Assembly (NCBI RefSeq): GCF_003610195.1
Contig: NZ_RAPO01000003.1
Coordinates: forward strand, 372,001-436,000
DNA: 64,000 nt
Direction: 5' to 3'
Source of the DNA: Halopiger aswanensis
GTDB lineage: Archaea > Halobacteriota > Halobacteria > Halobacteriales > Natrialbaceae
The notes beneath the pieces were generated by a model that ran no database searches, was not told the DNA's origin, and was given only the letters and a program-made list of their open reading frames with translations. A program made the translations under genes and the position numbers. Position 1 is the stretch's first letter. Each line of letters starts with the position of its first letter. Below are positions 8,556 through 16,620 of this stretch, piece by piece.

Positions 8556-8574
8556 CCCCTTCGTTTCGCGTGGA
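8556..8574 (-). other. Origin-recognition-box-like element 2
   Basis: CCCCTTCGTTTCGCGTGGA, identical to element 1 except at one base (A to G at position 15) and in the same orientation. The rest of the 8356-8715 gap holds the promoters of htpX (left) and nmd3 (right) and no convincing reading frame. Confidence 0.55.
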
Positions 8575-8715
8575 CGAAACGACTAGTTAGCAGATCGACG
8601 GCTCACGTGCTCGAGCACGATCCTCGACGGCTCACAAAAGGAAACGAGAGTCGACGCGAGGACGAGCGGGACCGAGAGCGCGCCGTTTAACTCCGTGAGG
8701 GGCAAAACGGGGACA

Positions 8716-9912
8716 ATGAGTGAATCGCGTGCGTTCTGCCCTCGCTGCGGGGATCCGGTGCCCGAGCGATCGGCGAGCGACGCAACGGACCCGCTTCGAC
8801 CCGGCGCGGAGGTCGAGCTCTGTGACGCGTGTTACTTCGAGGACTTCGACTTCGTGGACGCGCCGGATCGGATCGACGTTCGCGTCTGTTCGCAGTGCGG
8901 TGCGGTCTACCAGGGGAACCGCTGGGTCGACATCGGGGCCCGCGACTACACCGACATCGCCATCGAGGAGGTCAGCGAGGCGCTGGGCGTCCACGTCGAC
9001 GTCGCCGACGTCGCCTGGCAGGTCGAACCCGAGCAGGTCGACGAGAACACGATCCGAATGCATTGTTTCTTCACCGGCGTGGTCCGCGGGACGCCGGTCG
9101 AGGAGGAGGTGACCGTTCCGGTCAAAATTTCGCGCCAGACCTGCCAGCGCTGCGGCCGGATCGCCGGCGACTACTACGCCAGCACCGTCCAGATCCGGGC
9201 CGAGGACCGCACCCCGACCAGCGAGGAGACCGACCGCGCCGAGGAGATCGCCCACCAGGTCGTCGCCGACATGGAGGCGACGGGCGACCGCAACGCCTTC
9301 GTCACCGAGATCGGCGAGGTCGACGACGGCCTCAACATCAAGGTCTCGACCAACAAGATCGGCAAGAAGATCGCGAACAAGATGGTCGAGGAGTTCGGCG
9401 GCACCGTCAACGACGCCGAGACCCTCGTCACCGAAGACGAGGACGGCAACGAGGTCTACCGGGTCACCTTCGCCGTCCGCCTGCCGCCGTACACCCCCGG
9501 CGATATCATCGACCTCGCGAACGACGACGAGGGCCCCGTGCTCGTCCGCAGCGCCCACGGCAACCTCAAGGGGACTCGCGTGACCACCGGCGAGCGCTAC
9601 GAGGCCAGCTACGAGGAGGGGAACTCGCCCGAGGCGCGCAAACTGGGCGAACTCGAGGACGGCGTGGAGACGACGGTCGTCACGGTCGAAGACGAGAACG
9701 CGGTGCAGGTGCTCGATCCGGAGACCTACCAGGCGAAGACCGTCTCGCGGCCGACGTACTTCGATCCCGACGCTGAGACGGTCCCCGTTCTGAAGAGCCG
9801 GGCGGGACTGCACATCCTCCCGGATCCGGACCCGGATACGGGCGACGACGGCGACGACGAGCCCTACGATCCGTACTCGCACACCGACAGTGATCCCGAT
9901 ACCGATGCCTGA
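8716..9912 (+). CDS. NMD3-related ribosome biogenesis protein
   Basis: A 398-residue archaeal homologue of NMD3, the eukaryotic adaptor for large-subunit export; in archaea it presumably acts in 50S maturation. The N-terminal third carries zinc-binding cysteine pairs: CPRCG (about 9-13), CDAC (43-46), CSQCG (64-68) and CQRCGR near 150. The middle has the conserved NKIGKKIANKMVEEFGG segment, and the last third a beta-rich SH3/OB-like part. The start ATG 8716 places the first zinc knuckle at once. Its last 8 nt overlap the next gene, indicating coupling. Confidence 0.93.
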   Translation: MSESRAFCPRCGDPVPERSASDATDPLRPGAEVELCDACYFEDFDFVDAPDRIDVRVCSQCGAVYQGNRWVDIGARDYTDIAIEEVSEALGVHVDVADVAWQVEPEQVDENTIRMHCFFTGVVRGTPVEEEVTVPVKISRQTCQRCGRIAGDYYASTVQIRAEDRTPTSEETDRAEEIAHQVVADMEATGDRNAFVTEIGEVDDGLNIKVSTNKIGKKIANKMVEEFGGTVNDAETLVTEDEDGNEVYRVTFAVRLPPYTPGDIIDLANDDEGPVLVRSAHGNLKGTRVTTGERYEASYEEGNSPEARKLGELEDGVETTVVTVEDENAVQVLDPETYQAKTVSRPTYFDPDAETVPVLKSRAGLHILPDPDPDTGDDGDDEPYDPYSHTDSDPDTDA

Positions 9913-11131
9913 GGACGGTCACAGCGACGGATCCGACGGCGTAGAGGAAAGCACCGTCGACACCCTCGAGCGCGCGGACGCGCCGCTGGCCGCAATCGTC
10001 GAGAAGCGGCGGGCGGAGACCGCCATCGAGTCGCTGCGCGCGGAGGGCGTCTACGACGACGACCGACGGGTGCGCGAGGCTCGAGGGCGGAGCGAAGCGA
10101 AGCCCTCGGCCGTGCGAACGGGGAGCGAAGCGACCCGTGAGCGCGACGGGCGCGAGGACGAATCCGAACCCGACAAGGTCGCACTCCCGGTCACCGAGCC
10201 GCCGACCGAGACGCGCGTGCTCGAGGTCGTTCGCCAGCTCGAGCCCGACTACCGCACGACGGATCTCGCGGACCTGCTGGCCGAGCGGGGCTGGAGCGAG
10301 AGCGAGATCGAGGCGGCGCCGAGTTCCTGGGCCGTGATCGGCTCGGTCGTGCTGGTGACGGTCCCCGAGGACTGTCCCGACGAGACGGAACTGGCGGAAG
10401 CGCTGCTCGAGCTGCACGGCGAGGCCGACAGCGTGCTCGCGGACGAGGGCGTCGCCAACGACGGGCAGGCAGGCACCTACCGCGAACCCCGGACCCGGCT
10501 GCTTGCGGGCGAGAGAGACACCGAGACGATTCACGCGGAACACGGCACGCGGTACGGACTCGACCCCGCCAAAGTGATGTTCTCGCCGGGGAATCAGGCC
10601 GAGCGCGCCCGGATGGGCGATATCAGCGGCGACGACGAGCACGTCTTCGACATGTTCGCCGGGATCGGCTACTTCACCCTCCCGATGGCTCGAGCAGGCG
10701 CGCGGGTGACCGCCACCGAGATCAACCCGACCGCCTTTCGCTACCTGCTCGAGAACGCCGTCCTCAACGAGGTCGACGACCGGGTCGAGGCCTACATGAC
10801 CGACTGCCGCGACATCGCCGGCGAGATCGAGGCCGACCGCGTCGTCATGGGCTACTACGGCAGCGCGAACGGGACCGACGCGGACGGCCACGGCACCCGG
10901 GCCGACGAGGCCCACGACTTCCTCGAGCACGCGTTCGAGGCGCTGGTCCCCGGCGGCGTCGTCCACTACCACGAGGCCACGCCCGAAAATCGGCTGTGGG
11001 AACGGCCGCTCGAGCGACTCTCCGCGGCGGCCGCCGACGCGGGGCGGACGGTCGAGGTGCTCGACGAGCGTCGCGTGAAGAGCCACAGCGCGGGCGTCGT
11101 CCACGGAGTCGTCGATGCGCGGATCGACTAA
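9905..11131 (+). CDS. taw2: tRNA wybutosine-synthesis Taw2-type aminocarboxypropyltransferase
   Basis: A 408-residue class I SAM-dependent enzyme of the Trm5/TYW2 family. Motif I is DMFAGIGYFTLPMARAG near 245-262 and motif II ATEINP. Two features favour Taw2 (acp transfer to the wyosine precursor at G37 of tRNA-Phe) over Trm5 methylase: after motif IV the sequence is VVMGYYGS rather than N-L-P, and it ends in a GGVVHYHEATPE block followed by WERPLERL as in archaeal TYW2. Residues about 58-85 are a palindrome-derived insert. ATG 9905 overlaps the nmd3 stop by 8 nt. Confidence 0.85.
   Translation: MPEDGHSDGSDGVEESTVDTLERADAPLAAIVEKRRAETAIESLRAEGVYDDDRRVREARGRSEAKPSAVRTGSEATRERDGREDESEPDKVALPVTEPPTETRVLEVVRQLEPDYRTTDLADLLAERGWSESEIEAAPSSWAVIGSVVLVTVPEDCPDETELAEALLELHGEADSVLADEGVANDGQAGTYREPRTRLLAGERDTETIHAEHGTRYGLDPAKVMFSPGNQAERARMGDISGDDEHVFDMFAGIGYFTLPMARAGARVTATEINPTAFRYLLENAVLNEVDDRVEAYMTDCRDIAGEIEADRVVMGYYGSANGTDADGHGTRADEAHDFLEHAFEALVPGGVVHYHEATPENRLWERPLERLSAAAADAGRTVEVLDERRVKSHSAGVVHGVVDARID
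10083..10138. repeat. Two palindromes inserted in frame in taw2
   Basis: Hairpin 10083-10107 is GAGGGC with GCCCTC, and hairpin 10118-10138 is ACGGG with CCCGT. Both loops contain the same sequence GAGCGAAGCGA. They encode a Ser/Arg/Glu-rich linker between the N-terminal domain and the rest of Taw2. The composition and placement resemble the insert in the UDG gene of this window. Confidence 0.65.
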
Positions 11132-11209
11132 CGAACCGTCAACGCCGAGTACGGTTCGAGCAGCCGAACGGTCGTGAGATACATGCTACTGGAACCACAA
11201 GCGACGCGT

Positions 11210-11299
11210 ATGAACAAACGAAACAAGATCATCGCCGTGCTGTTCGCCCTGCTGACGGCGACCTCGATGATCGCGATGCCCGCGATGGCGCTCTTCTAA
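11210..11299 (+). CDS. 29-residue hydrophobic peptide
   Basis: A short frame from ATG to TAA: basic start MNKRNK, a hydrophobic stretch (IIAVLFALLTATSMIA), then MPAMALF. This is exactly a Sec-type signal peptide or a single membrane span, with an Ala-x-Ala-like end. It lies 78 nt downstream of taw2 and just before the convergent helicase gene. Its size leaves open chance occurrence, but the n- and h-region order is not what random high-GC DNA gives. Confidence 0.4.
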   Translation: MNKRNKIIAVLFALLTATSMIAMPAMALF

Positions 11300-11336
11300 G
11301 CGACTAGCAACTCTACGGACCATACCCGACGGGGCG

Positions 11337-13190
11337 CTACCCGTCGGTATCCCACACGTCAGCGACCGGACTCGAGGACGAGGAAGACGACGAGGACCGC
11401 CCCGAGCGTCGCGAGCGAGACCGACCGCGCCCGCCGCGGCTGTTGTTGTCGTTGGACGTCCCGGTGGAACTTCGAGTGCCCGTCGTCCCGTTGTTTCCGG
11501 ATAGCGCCGCCCGCGGCTGGAACTCCGGCAGGTCCGGGGTCGACATCCGATCGACCTGTTCTTCGAACCAGTCGGGCATGTCCGTCCGCGCGCGCTCGAA
11601 CAGATCCAGCAGGCTCGAGTCCGCGAGGTAGGTCGCGCCGTGGTCGTCCGGCGCGCGGACGACCCGTCCGCAGGCCTGGATGACCGTCCGGAGGGCGGTG
11701 CGGTAGTACCACGCCCACTGGCCCTCCTCCAAGCGGTGGGCGACCCTCGAGTCGCCGGTGTTGAGAAACGGCGCCTTGCACAGCACCTGCCAGCGACAGA
11801 GGTCCCCTTTGAGGTCCAGCGCCTCCTCCATCTTCACCGAGAGGAAGACGTCCGGATCGTTGCTCGCCTTCCACTCCTCTAAGGCGTCGTCCCGGCCGTC
11901 GCGGTCGTGAACGCGGATGCGCTCGCCGACGCCGAAATCCCGCAGGAGGTCGGCCAGTCGCTCCTGAATGTTGTAGGAGTGAGCGTGGATCAACCCCTTC
12001 TCGTCGGGGTGGCGTTGCATGAGCCGGACGATCGTACGGGCGATCTTCGGCGTGGTGTCGTCGCGGTGTTCGTAGGTCATCTTCCCCTGCGTCACGTCGT
12101 ACAGCGGCCGGTTCTCGACGGGGAACGTGTGGCCGACGTCGACCAGGGCGACGTTCTCGGGGGTCAGACCCACCTGGCGGCAAAAGGCGTCCTTGTTGAG
12201 GATCGTCGCCGACAGCAGCGCGAACTTGTTGCCCCGATCCCAGACCGTGTGCTGGAGGTACTTTTCGGGGTTCATCGGCTTGATCGTCAGCGGACCGCCC
12301 TGCGGGTCGTCGCCGTCGTCATCCCCGCCGCTCGAGGACGAGTTCGAGGGTGATTGGTCGACCAGCCAGGTCGTCGGACTCTGGGGATCGCGGTAGTCCG
12401 AGACGAACCAGTCGAGTTCGCCGATCAGTTCCTGCAGGCGGTCGCGCTCGCGCACTTCGGCGGGCGAGAGCGAGTCCTGCGCGAGCAGGTCGTCCTTGCG
12501 CCGAGTGCAGGTCTGTTCCAAGTTCTCGGCGTAGCGGGCGGCTCGCTCGACGTTGTCGATCTCGGGGACGCGAAGGTCGTCCCAGAACGGAACGGTTCGG
12601 GGTCCGAGCTGGATCGTCGCGTACATCTCCGCCCACTCGGCGAGGCCGTGGGCTTCGTCGACCACGACCACGTCGCGCTTGCGGAAGACTTCGCTACCCG
12701 CTGTCTGCATGAAGTACGCCAGCGTCATCGCCGCGATCTCGCGGTTCGAGGCGATCGCGCGGTCCGAGAAGTACGGGCAGCGATGCTTGACCGAACAGTC
12801 GTAGCCCCGCTCGCGAACGCAGGGGGCCTGATTGACCGGCGTATTGCGCTCGTTCGGAAGAATGCAGGTGTAGTTTGACTTCCCGCGGATGACGTTGAGG
12901 TCCGCGAGCAGATCGTCGGCCGCGACGTCGTCTAACTGCGAGACCTGCGGCGTCGTGTAGTAGGCGCCGGAGGCCTCGCTGGGCTCGGCGTCCTCGACGG
13001 TGCGGGCGCAGCCGGCGACGGCCCGCGCGAGCAGGGACTTGCCGCTCCCGGTCGGCGCGCGGACGAGCACCACGTCGTTCCCGGCCGCGAAGGCGTCGCG
13101 AATGTCGCGGAGGGCCTGCTCCTGATTCCCGCGGTAACTCGGGGCGGGAAACGCGTCGAAGATCCGCTCGGGGTTCACCGTTCGACTCAC
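11337..13190 (-). CDS. XPD/Rad3-like superfamily 2 DNA helicase
   Basis: A 617-residue helicase of the XPD/DinG type. Walker A is APTGSGKS (about 45-52). An iron-sulfur domain has four cysteines between about 109 and 140 (YTC, APC, YDC and HRCPY). DEAH is near 178. The C-terminal helicase motifs include GRVVRAPDDHGATYLAD. Family members unwind DNA 5' to 3' in repair. The last 70 residues are a Ser/Gly/Arg-rich tail without fold, unusual in the family. The gene is divergent from the tRNA-like gene to its right. Confidence 0.9.
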   Translation of the reverse strand: MSRTVNPERIFDAFPAPSYRGNQEQALRDIRDAFAAGNDVVLVRAPTGSGKSLLARAVAGCARTVEDAEPSEASGAYYTTPQVSQLDDVAADDLLADLNVIRGKSNYTCILPNERNTPVNQAPCVRERGYDCSVKHRCPYFSDRAIASNREIAAMTLAYFMQTAGSEVFRKRDVVVVDEAHGLAEWAEMYATIQLGPRTVPFWDDLRVPEIDNVERAARYAENLEQTCTRRKDDLLAQDSLSPAEVRERDRLQELIGELDWFVSDYRDPQSPTTWLVDQSPSNSSSSGGDDDGDDPQGGPLTIKPMNPEKYLQHTVWDRGNKFALLSATILNKDAFCRQVGLTPENVALVDVGHTFPVENRPLYDVTQGKMTYEHRDDTTPKIARTIVRLMQRHPDEKGLIHAHSYNIQERLADLLRDFGVGERIRVHDRDGRDDALEEWKASNDPDVFLSVKMEEALDLKGDLCRWQVLCKAPFLNTGDSRVAHRLEEGQWAWYYRTALRTVIQACGRVVRAPDDHGATYLADSSLLDLFERARTDMPDWFEEQVDRMSTPDLPEFQPRAALSGNNGTTGTRSSTGTSNDNNSRGGRGRSRSRRSGRSSSSSSSSSPVADVWDTDG

Positions 13191-13370
13191 TGCGCGGCCG
13201 AGCCCTAAAGGCTACGGACCGTTGCGCCGACTGAAGGCGCCGTCGTGTCGACCGACCGGAATAATCGTGACCGCTCGAGCCGCGGCAACCGGACCGATGG
13301 GTGGCGCGGAATCCGCTCGAGTCCCTCGCCTCCGGCCGGTAGGTGGCGTATACCAGGGGGTAGCGGCCTG

Positions 13371-13380
13371 ATTACAAATA
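13371..13380 (+). promoter_or_regulatory. TATA box of the tRNA-like gene
   Basis: ATTACAAATA, the only AT-rich stretch in the area, ends 26 nt before the first base of the tRNA-like element at 13407. This matches archaeal TATA-to-start spacing and argues that the element is transcribed. Confidence 0.5.
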
Positions 13381-13406
13381 CGAAATCCGCCATCGGACCG
13401 ACGTGC

Positions 13407-13493
13407 GGAAGGGTCGCTCAGCGGTAGAGCACCGCGGTGCCCTTGGCCCGCGGCGGCGTCAAGCCTCGTGGCGTTCAAATCCCACCCCTTCCG
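13407..13493 (+). tRNA. tRNA-like gene with abnormal anticodon arm (isotype not assignable)
   Basis: An 87-nt element with a perfect 7-bp acceptor stem (GGAAGGG with CCCTTCC, extendable to 9 bp), a canonical D arm (GCTC-AGCGGTA-GAGC), and a consensus T loop TTCAAAT whose stem GTGG(C)G/CCCAC carries a bulged C. The middle does not give a 5-bp stem with a 7-nt loop. It folds as CCGCGG-T-GCC-CTT-GGC-CCGCGG, then a 14-nt variable region with a GGC/GCC stem. No CCA is encoded and the discriminator would be G. It could be an intron-bearing tRNA I fail to resolve, a pseudo-tRNA, or a tRNA-shaped regulatory RNA. Confidence 0.5.
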
Positions 13494-13576
13494 CTTGCGG
13501 TGCGGTTGTGGTTGCAGTTGCGGTGTGGTGCGGTAATGCAGTGCGGTGCGGTTCGGTGCGGTTCGATGCGCTGCGG
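13494..13576 (+). repeat. Degenerate TGCGGT tandem array
   Basis: About 80 nt made of imperfect copies of TGCGGT and its variants (TGTGGT, TGCAGT, TTCGGT), directly following the tRNA-like gene. It is G/T-rich on the plus strand and almost devoid of runs that code sensibly. The rest of the gap to 13716 shows nothing further. Confidence 0.6.
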
Positions 13577-13716
13577 GCTCCCCCGCATCAGTACGGTTCC
13601 AGTGTGCCAGTGCTCACGTGTCCGTGGTCGTGGGTTCGACTGCCCCTGTCAGGTCAGTTCCCACGGTCGTCTCCACACTCTACGCTGTCCATTTTTCCCG
13701 ACGCGCACGTCACGGC

Positions 13717-13959
13717 CTACAGCACGCGCAACTGCGACGTCTCACCGTCCTGCTCGAGGCGCTCGACGTCCGCGGCGGTCGGCTCGTCCGGCAGGGCCTC
13801 GATGCAGGGGTAACACAGCAGGTGCTCCGACCCGTCCTCGAGTTCCAGGGTCATCGCGGTCCCCTCGCTGCCGTCGCGGTCGCCGAACGTCCAGAGGTTG
13901 GGGACTCCGCCGGCGACCGAAATCCGTCGGCCGCAGCCGTCGCAGGTGTTCTTGCCCAT
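13717..13959 (-). CDS. Small zinc-binding protein (DUF7561-like)
   Basis: An 80-residue protein with CDGC at residues 6-9 and CYPC near 49-52, a split zinc ribbon common among haloarchaeal small proteins (I associate it with DUF7561). Between them is a beta-rich stretch with NLWTFGDRDGSEGTAMTLEL. Function unknown. The ATG at 13959 puts the first Cys pair at the N terminus, as in relatives; the longer frame upstream is non-coding in character. Confidence 0.8.
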   Translation of the reverse strand: MGKNTCDGCGRRISVAGGVPNLWTFGDRDGSEGTAMTLELEDGSEHLLCYPCIEALPDEPTAADVERLEQDGETSQLRVL

Positions 13960-14110
13960 ATGTGGGGCTAGGAATCGAACGCTGAAAGCCGTTCTCCTCG
14001 GGTCGGCAAGGACGTGCTCGAACCGGCGGCTGCGGACGCGAGACCCCGTCGAACCGGCAAAACGATGCGCCGGGCGAGGCGTTATCCCGTCCGAAACGGT
14101 AGCTTCGCGT

Positions 14111-15058
14111 ATGGAGGTGCACTGCGAAGGCTGTGCGGGCTGTTGTATGGACTGGCGACCGCTGACGGACGGCGACGCCGCGGGCGGCCGGCGCAGGGCC
14201 GCGCTCGACGACACGACGCGGGAGTCCCTCGACGGCGATCCCAACTTCGTGCCGCTCACCCGCGGCGAAGTCCGGACGTTCCTCGAGCGCGGCATGGCGG
14301 CCGCCCTGACCCCGCGGTTCTGGCACGCCGCCGACGAGGCAGAAGCGGTCGAGATCGACGGCTACGAGGTCGCGTCCGTCGCCGACCGCCCGGTCTTCTT
14401 CGTCGGCCTCCGGAAGCCGCCGAAGCCGGTCGCTCCCTTCGGCCGTGAAGGCGAATCGTGGCTTCCGACCTGCGTCTTCCTCGACCCGACGACGCTGCAG
14501 TGTCGCATCCACGACAGCGACCTCTACCCCGCCGAGTGCGGCGCCTACCCGAAACACAACCTCGCGCTCGAGCAGGAAACCGAGTGCGAGCGCGTCGAAG
14601 CGGCCTTCGGCGGCGACGGCGATCGGCTCGTCGACGATTCGGTGCCCGACGACCTCGAGGACCTCCTGCTGGGCTCGCAGGCGATCGGGGAGAAACTCTT
14701 CTGTCACCCGGTTCCCGAGCGCCTCGAGGGGATCGTCGACCGCGTCGCGACGGGCGAGCTGACTCGAGAGGACCGCGCCGAGTGTCTCGCGGTCGCCGCG
14801 GCCTCGAGTCCGGGCACCGTCGCGATTTCCGAGTACCACTACGAGTGGGGGAAAGAGCGGGCGCTCGAGGCGACGGCGGCTGACGACGCGGACGACGCCG
14901 AGTCGTGGCTCGGGCCGGCGATCCGCGAGTGGGAACGGCGCCGCGAGGGGGCCAGCGCTGCCGACGGCGGATCCGTCCCGCCGGCGAGCATCGCCGACGA
15001 CATCGAAACGGAGCGCGGCGCACCGGAGACGCCCGGTTGGGACGCCCTCGAGTCGTAA
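14111..15058 (+). CDS. YkgJ-family cysteine-cluster protein
   Basis: A 315-residue protein with the YkgJ/Fe-S-like cysteine set: CEGCAGCC at residues 5-12, then PTCVFLDPTTLQCRIHDSDL (about 119-138) and AECGAYPKH. These eight or so cysteines likely bind a metal or Fe-S cluster. The C-terminal 150 residues, rich in acidic helices, are an extension beyond the core domain. No reaction is assigned to the family. The ATG starts directly at the first cysteine motif. Confidence 0.85.
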   Translation: MEVHCEGCAGCCMDWRPLTDGDAAGGRRRAALDDTTRESLDGDPNFVPLTRGEVRTFLERGMAAALTPRFWHAADEAEAVEIDGYEVASVADRPVFFVGLRKPPKPVAPFGREGESWLPTCVFLDPTTLQCRIHDSDLYPAECGAYPKHNLALEQETECERVEAAFGGDGDRLVDDSVPDDLEDLLLGSQAIGEKLFCHPVPERLEGIVDRVATGELTREDRAECLAVAAASSPGTVAISEYHYEWGKERALEATAADDADDAESWLGPAIREWERRREGASAADGGSVPPASIADDIETERGAPETPGWDALES

Positions 15059-15161
15059 CGCAGTCGCTCTCGAGGGGAAACGGAACGCGGACGCCGACGA
15101 GCCGCACCGTCACTGGTACCGCGAGCTGTGAGAGTCGTACGGCTCGAGACAGCGATCGGTG

Positions 15162-15341
15162 CTACTTCGACTTCGTCTTGATCTGCTCGAACTGATCGAG
15201 AAGTTCCTCTGTAGACTCGCCGGAGTCGTATTCGACCTCGCCGTGGTAGATCGTCCGCTCGTCGTCGAAATCGGCATCCACCCTCGAGGATTGGTGTTCG
15301 CGTCGCTCGTGTTCATCCTCGTCATAGGCACCCATTGACAT
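15162..15341 (-). CDS. DUF5786 small acidic protein
   Basis: 59 residues beginning MSMGAYDEDEHERRE, with DDERTIYHGEVEYDSGES in the centre and a short C-terminal helix EELLDQFEQIKTKSK. This is the haloarchaeal DUF5786 family, of unknown function. Two in-frame codons further upstream could also start translation, but relatives begin MSMGAY. Its start region faces the DUF5784 gene, so both promoters share about 100 nt. Confidence 0.9.
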   Translation of the reverse strand: MSMGAYDEDEHERREHQSSRVDADFDDERTIYHGEVEYDSGESTEELLDQFEQIKTKSK

Positions 15342-15442
15342 GGCAATCATGCACATGTAGTCGCGTCACACACATCAATGTAACGGTCGTTCATGTCGGG
15401 TCGGCGCGTAAAACGTATGGCCGCCCGCGGCGTAGGAATCCC

Positions 15443-16462
15443 GTGGCACAGCCGCTTCGCTTTCGCTACTCGCCCGAGACCTGGAGCGAGCAGCGGGTCC
15501 GACAGGACATTTTACAGCCGCTCCGGTCGAATATCGGCGCCCGCGCCGTGACGCCGCGGTTCGAGATCGGGGCCGACTGGACGACGCACCGATTCGAGAT
15601 GCAAAACGGCGACCTCGCCCTATTCGCACACGGCGGCGACGGGGGCGGCGGCTACTGGATGGGGAACACGGAAACGCCGTCCTCGCTGTGGCGCACCGAC
15701 AAGTTCGGCTGGACGGAGGTGCCCTACCACGTCGCCCGATGGACCCAGCGGGAACTGCTCGCGACGCTTCACGAGGAGGACCCCTGGCTCGCCGACTACC
15801 CGCACCTCTCGTGGTTCTTCTTGCCGGTCTTCATGTCCAAGGACGGCCGCGAATCGACGCGGGCGTTCTTCCGCGAGTACGCGGCCGGCTTCCCCGATGC
15901 CGACCGCCGCGAAACGACCCAATTTTTCGAAGACTTCCTTTCGACCGGCGCACTGGACGACTACCGACACGTCATGGCCGGCAAACTCGGCACCAGCAAC
16001 CACGTCGACCGCGTCCGCATGAGCGCGACGATGGGGGAGTTCATCGCCGCGAAGATCCTCACCGAGGCGGGCTACGACGTCGTCCCCGAGATCGAGGTGA
16101 CGACGGGTCACTCGCTGGATTTCCGCGCCGAAGACCCCGCGACGAACACGAACGTCCTCGTCGAAGTCACCCGACCGCAGCCCCCGACCAACCGCGCAGC
16201 CAGCGGCCCCGTCGCCGCCGTCCGGGATACCGCCGAAACGAAGACGAACGGCCAACTCTCCCGGCACGGCGGCGGCGCCGTCCTCTTCGTCGACTGCTCG
16301 AGTTTCCGCGACGACAGCTGGGCGGCCGTCCGCGGCGAACAGCCGGACGTGCGCCACCGGCCGGCGGTCGTCTACCGCGCCCGCCCCGACGGCCGCGTCG
16401 AAGGCTACCGGAAGGGGTCGGTGCCGCTCGAACTCGAGAACGTGATCGAGTTTCTAGACTGA
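15443..16462 (+). CDS. DUF5784 family protein
   Basis: A 339-residue soluble protein, predicted start GTG at 15443 giving MAQPLRFRYSPETWSEQ, the family N terminus. The C-terminal half has a nuclease-like look: IAAKILTEAGYDVVPEIEV, then SLDFRAED and VLVEVTRP, an order (E...D...ExT) reminiscent of PD-(D/E)XK restriction-like folds. I infer this from pattern only. The family is haloarchaeal and unassigned. It converges on the DUF5789 gene across a palindromic element. Confidence 0.8.
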   Translation: MAQPLRFRYSPETWSEQRVRQDILQPLRSNIGARAVTPRFEIGADWTTHRFEMQNGDLALFAHGGDGGGGYWMGNTETPSSLWRTDKFGWTEVPYHVARWTQRELLATLHEEDPWLADYPHLSWFFLPVFMSKDGRESTRAFFREYAAGFPDADRRETTQFFEDFLSTGALDDYRHVMAGKLGTSNHVDRVRMSATMGEFIAAKILTEAGYDVVPEIEVTTGHSLDFRAEDPATNTNVLVEVTRPQPPTNRAASGPVAAVRDTAETKTNGQLSRHGGGAVLFVDCSSFRDDSWAAVRGEQPDVRHRPAVVYRARPDGRVEGYRKGSVPLELENVIEFLD

Positions 16463-16505
16463 GCGCTGCGGAGTAGTGCTGTTCCGTAACAGGAGGAAGT
16501 CGTGT

Positions 16506-16620
16506 ACCGCTCGCGTAGCGAGCGGTTTCTCCGAGCGTGCCGTCGGCGCGCTCGGCACTTTTTCATCGAAGTTTTTGCGCGAGGGTTCGCCTTCGGCGAA
16601 CCCGACGCGGAAAAAGTTCG
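16506..16620. repeat. Cluster of three long palindromes between convergent genes
   Basis: 16506-16526 is ACCGCTCGC-GTA-GCGAGCGGT. 16531-16555 has CCGAGCG/CGCTCGG arms around a nested GCCG-T-CGGC and is followed by TTTTT. 16567-16620 is an imperfect inverted repeat with arms of about 25 nt (core GGGTTCGCC-TTC-GGCGAACCC, outer CGAA-TTTTT-CGCG blocks). The block begins 44 nt after DUF5784 stops and touches the end of the DUF5789 gene, so it may serve as a two-way terminator or be a palindromic mobile element. Confidence 0.75.

Noticed and set aside
8356-8715. A full replication origin
   Set aside because: Only two same-direction boxes are visible, with no orc1/cdc6 gene and no strongly AT-rich unwinding stretch; kept as ORB-like elements only.
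9905-11131. Trm5 (tRNA m1G37 methyltransferase) as the product
   Set aside because: The N-L-P motif of Trm5 is missing; GYYGS and the HYHEATPE block match Taw2/TYW2 instead.
13494-13576. CRISPR-like array
   Set aside because: Units are 6 nt and degenerate with no spacers; there are no cas genes in the window.
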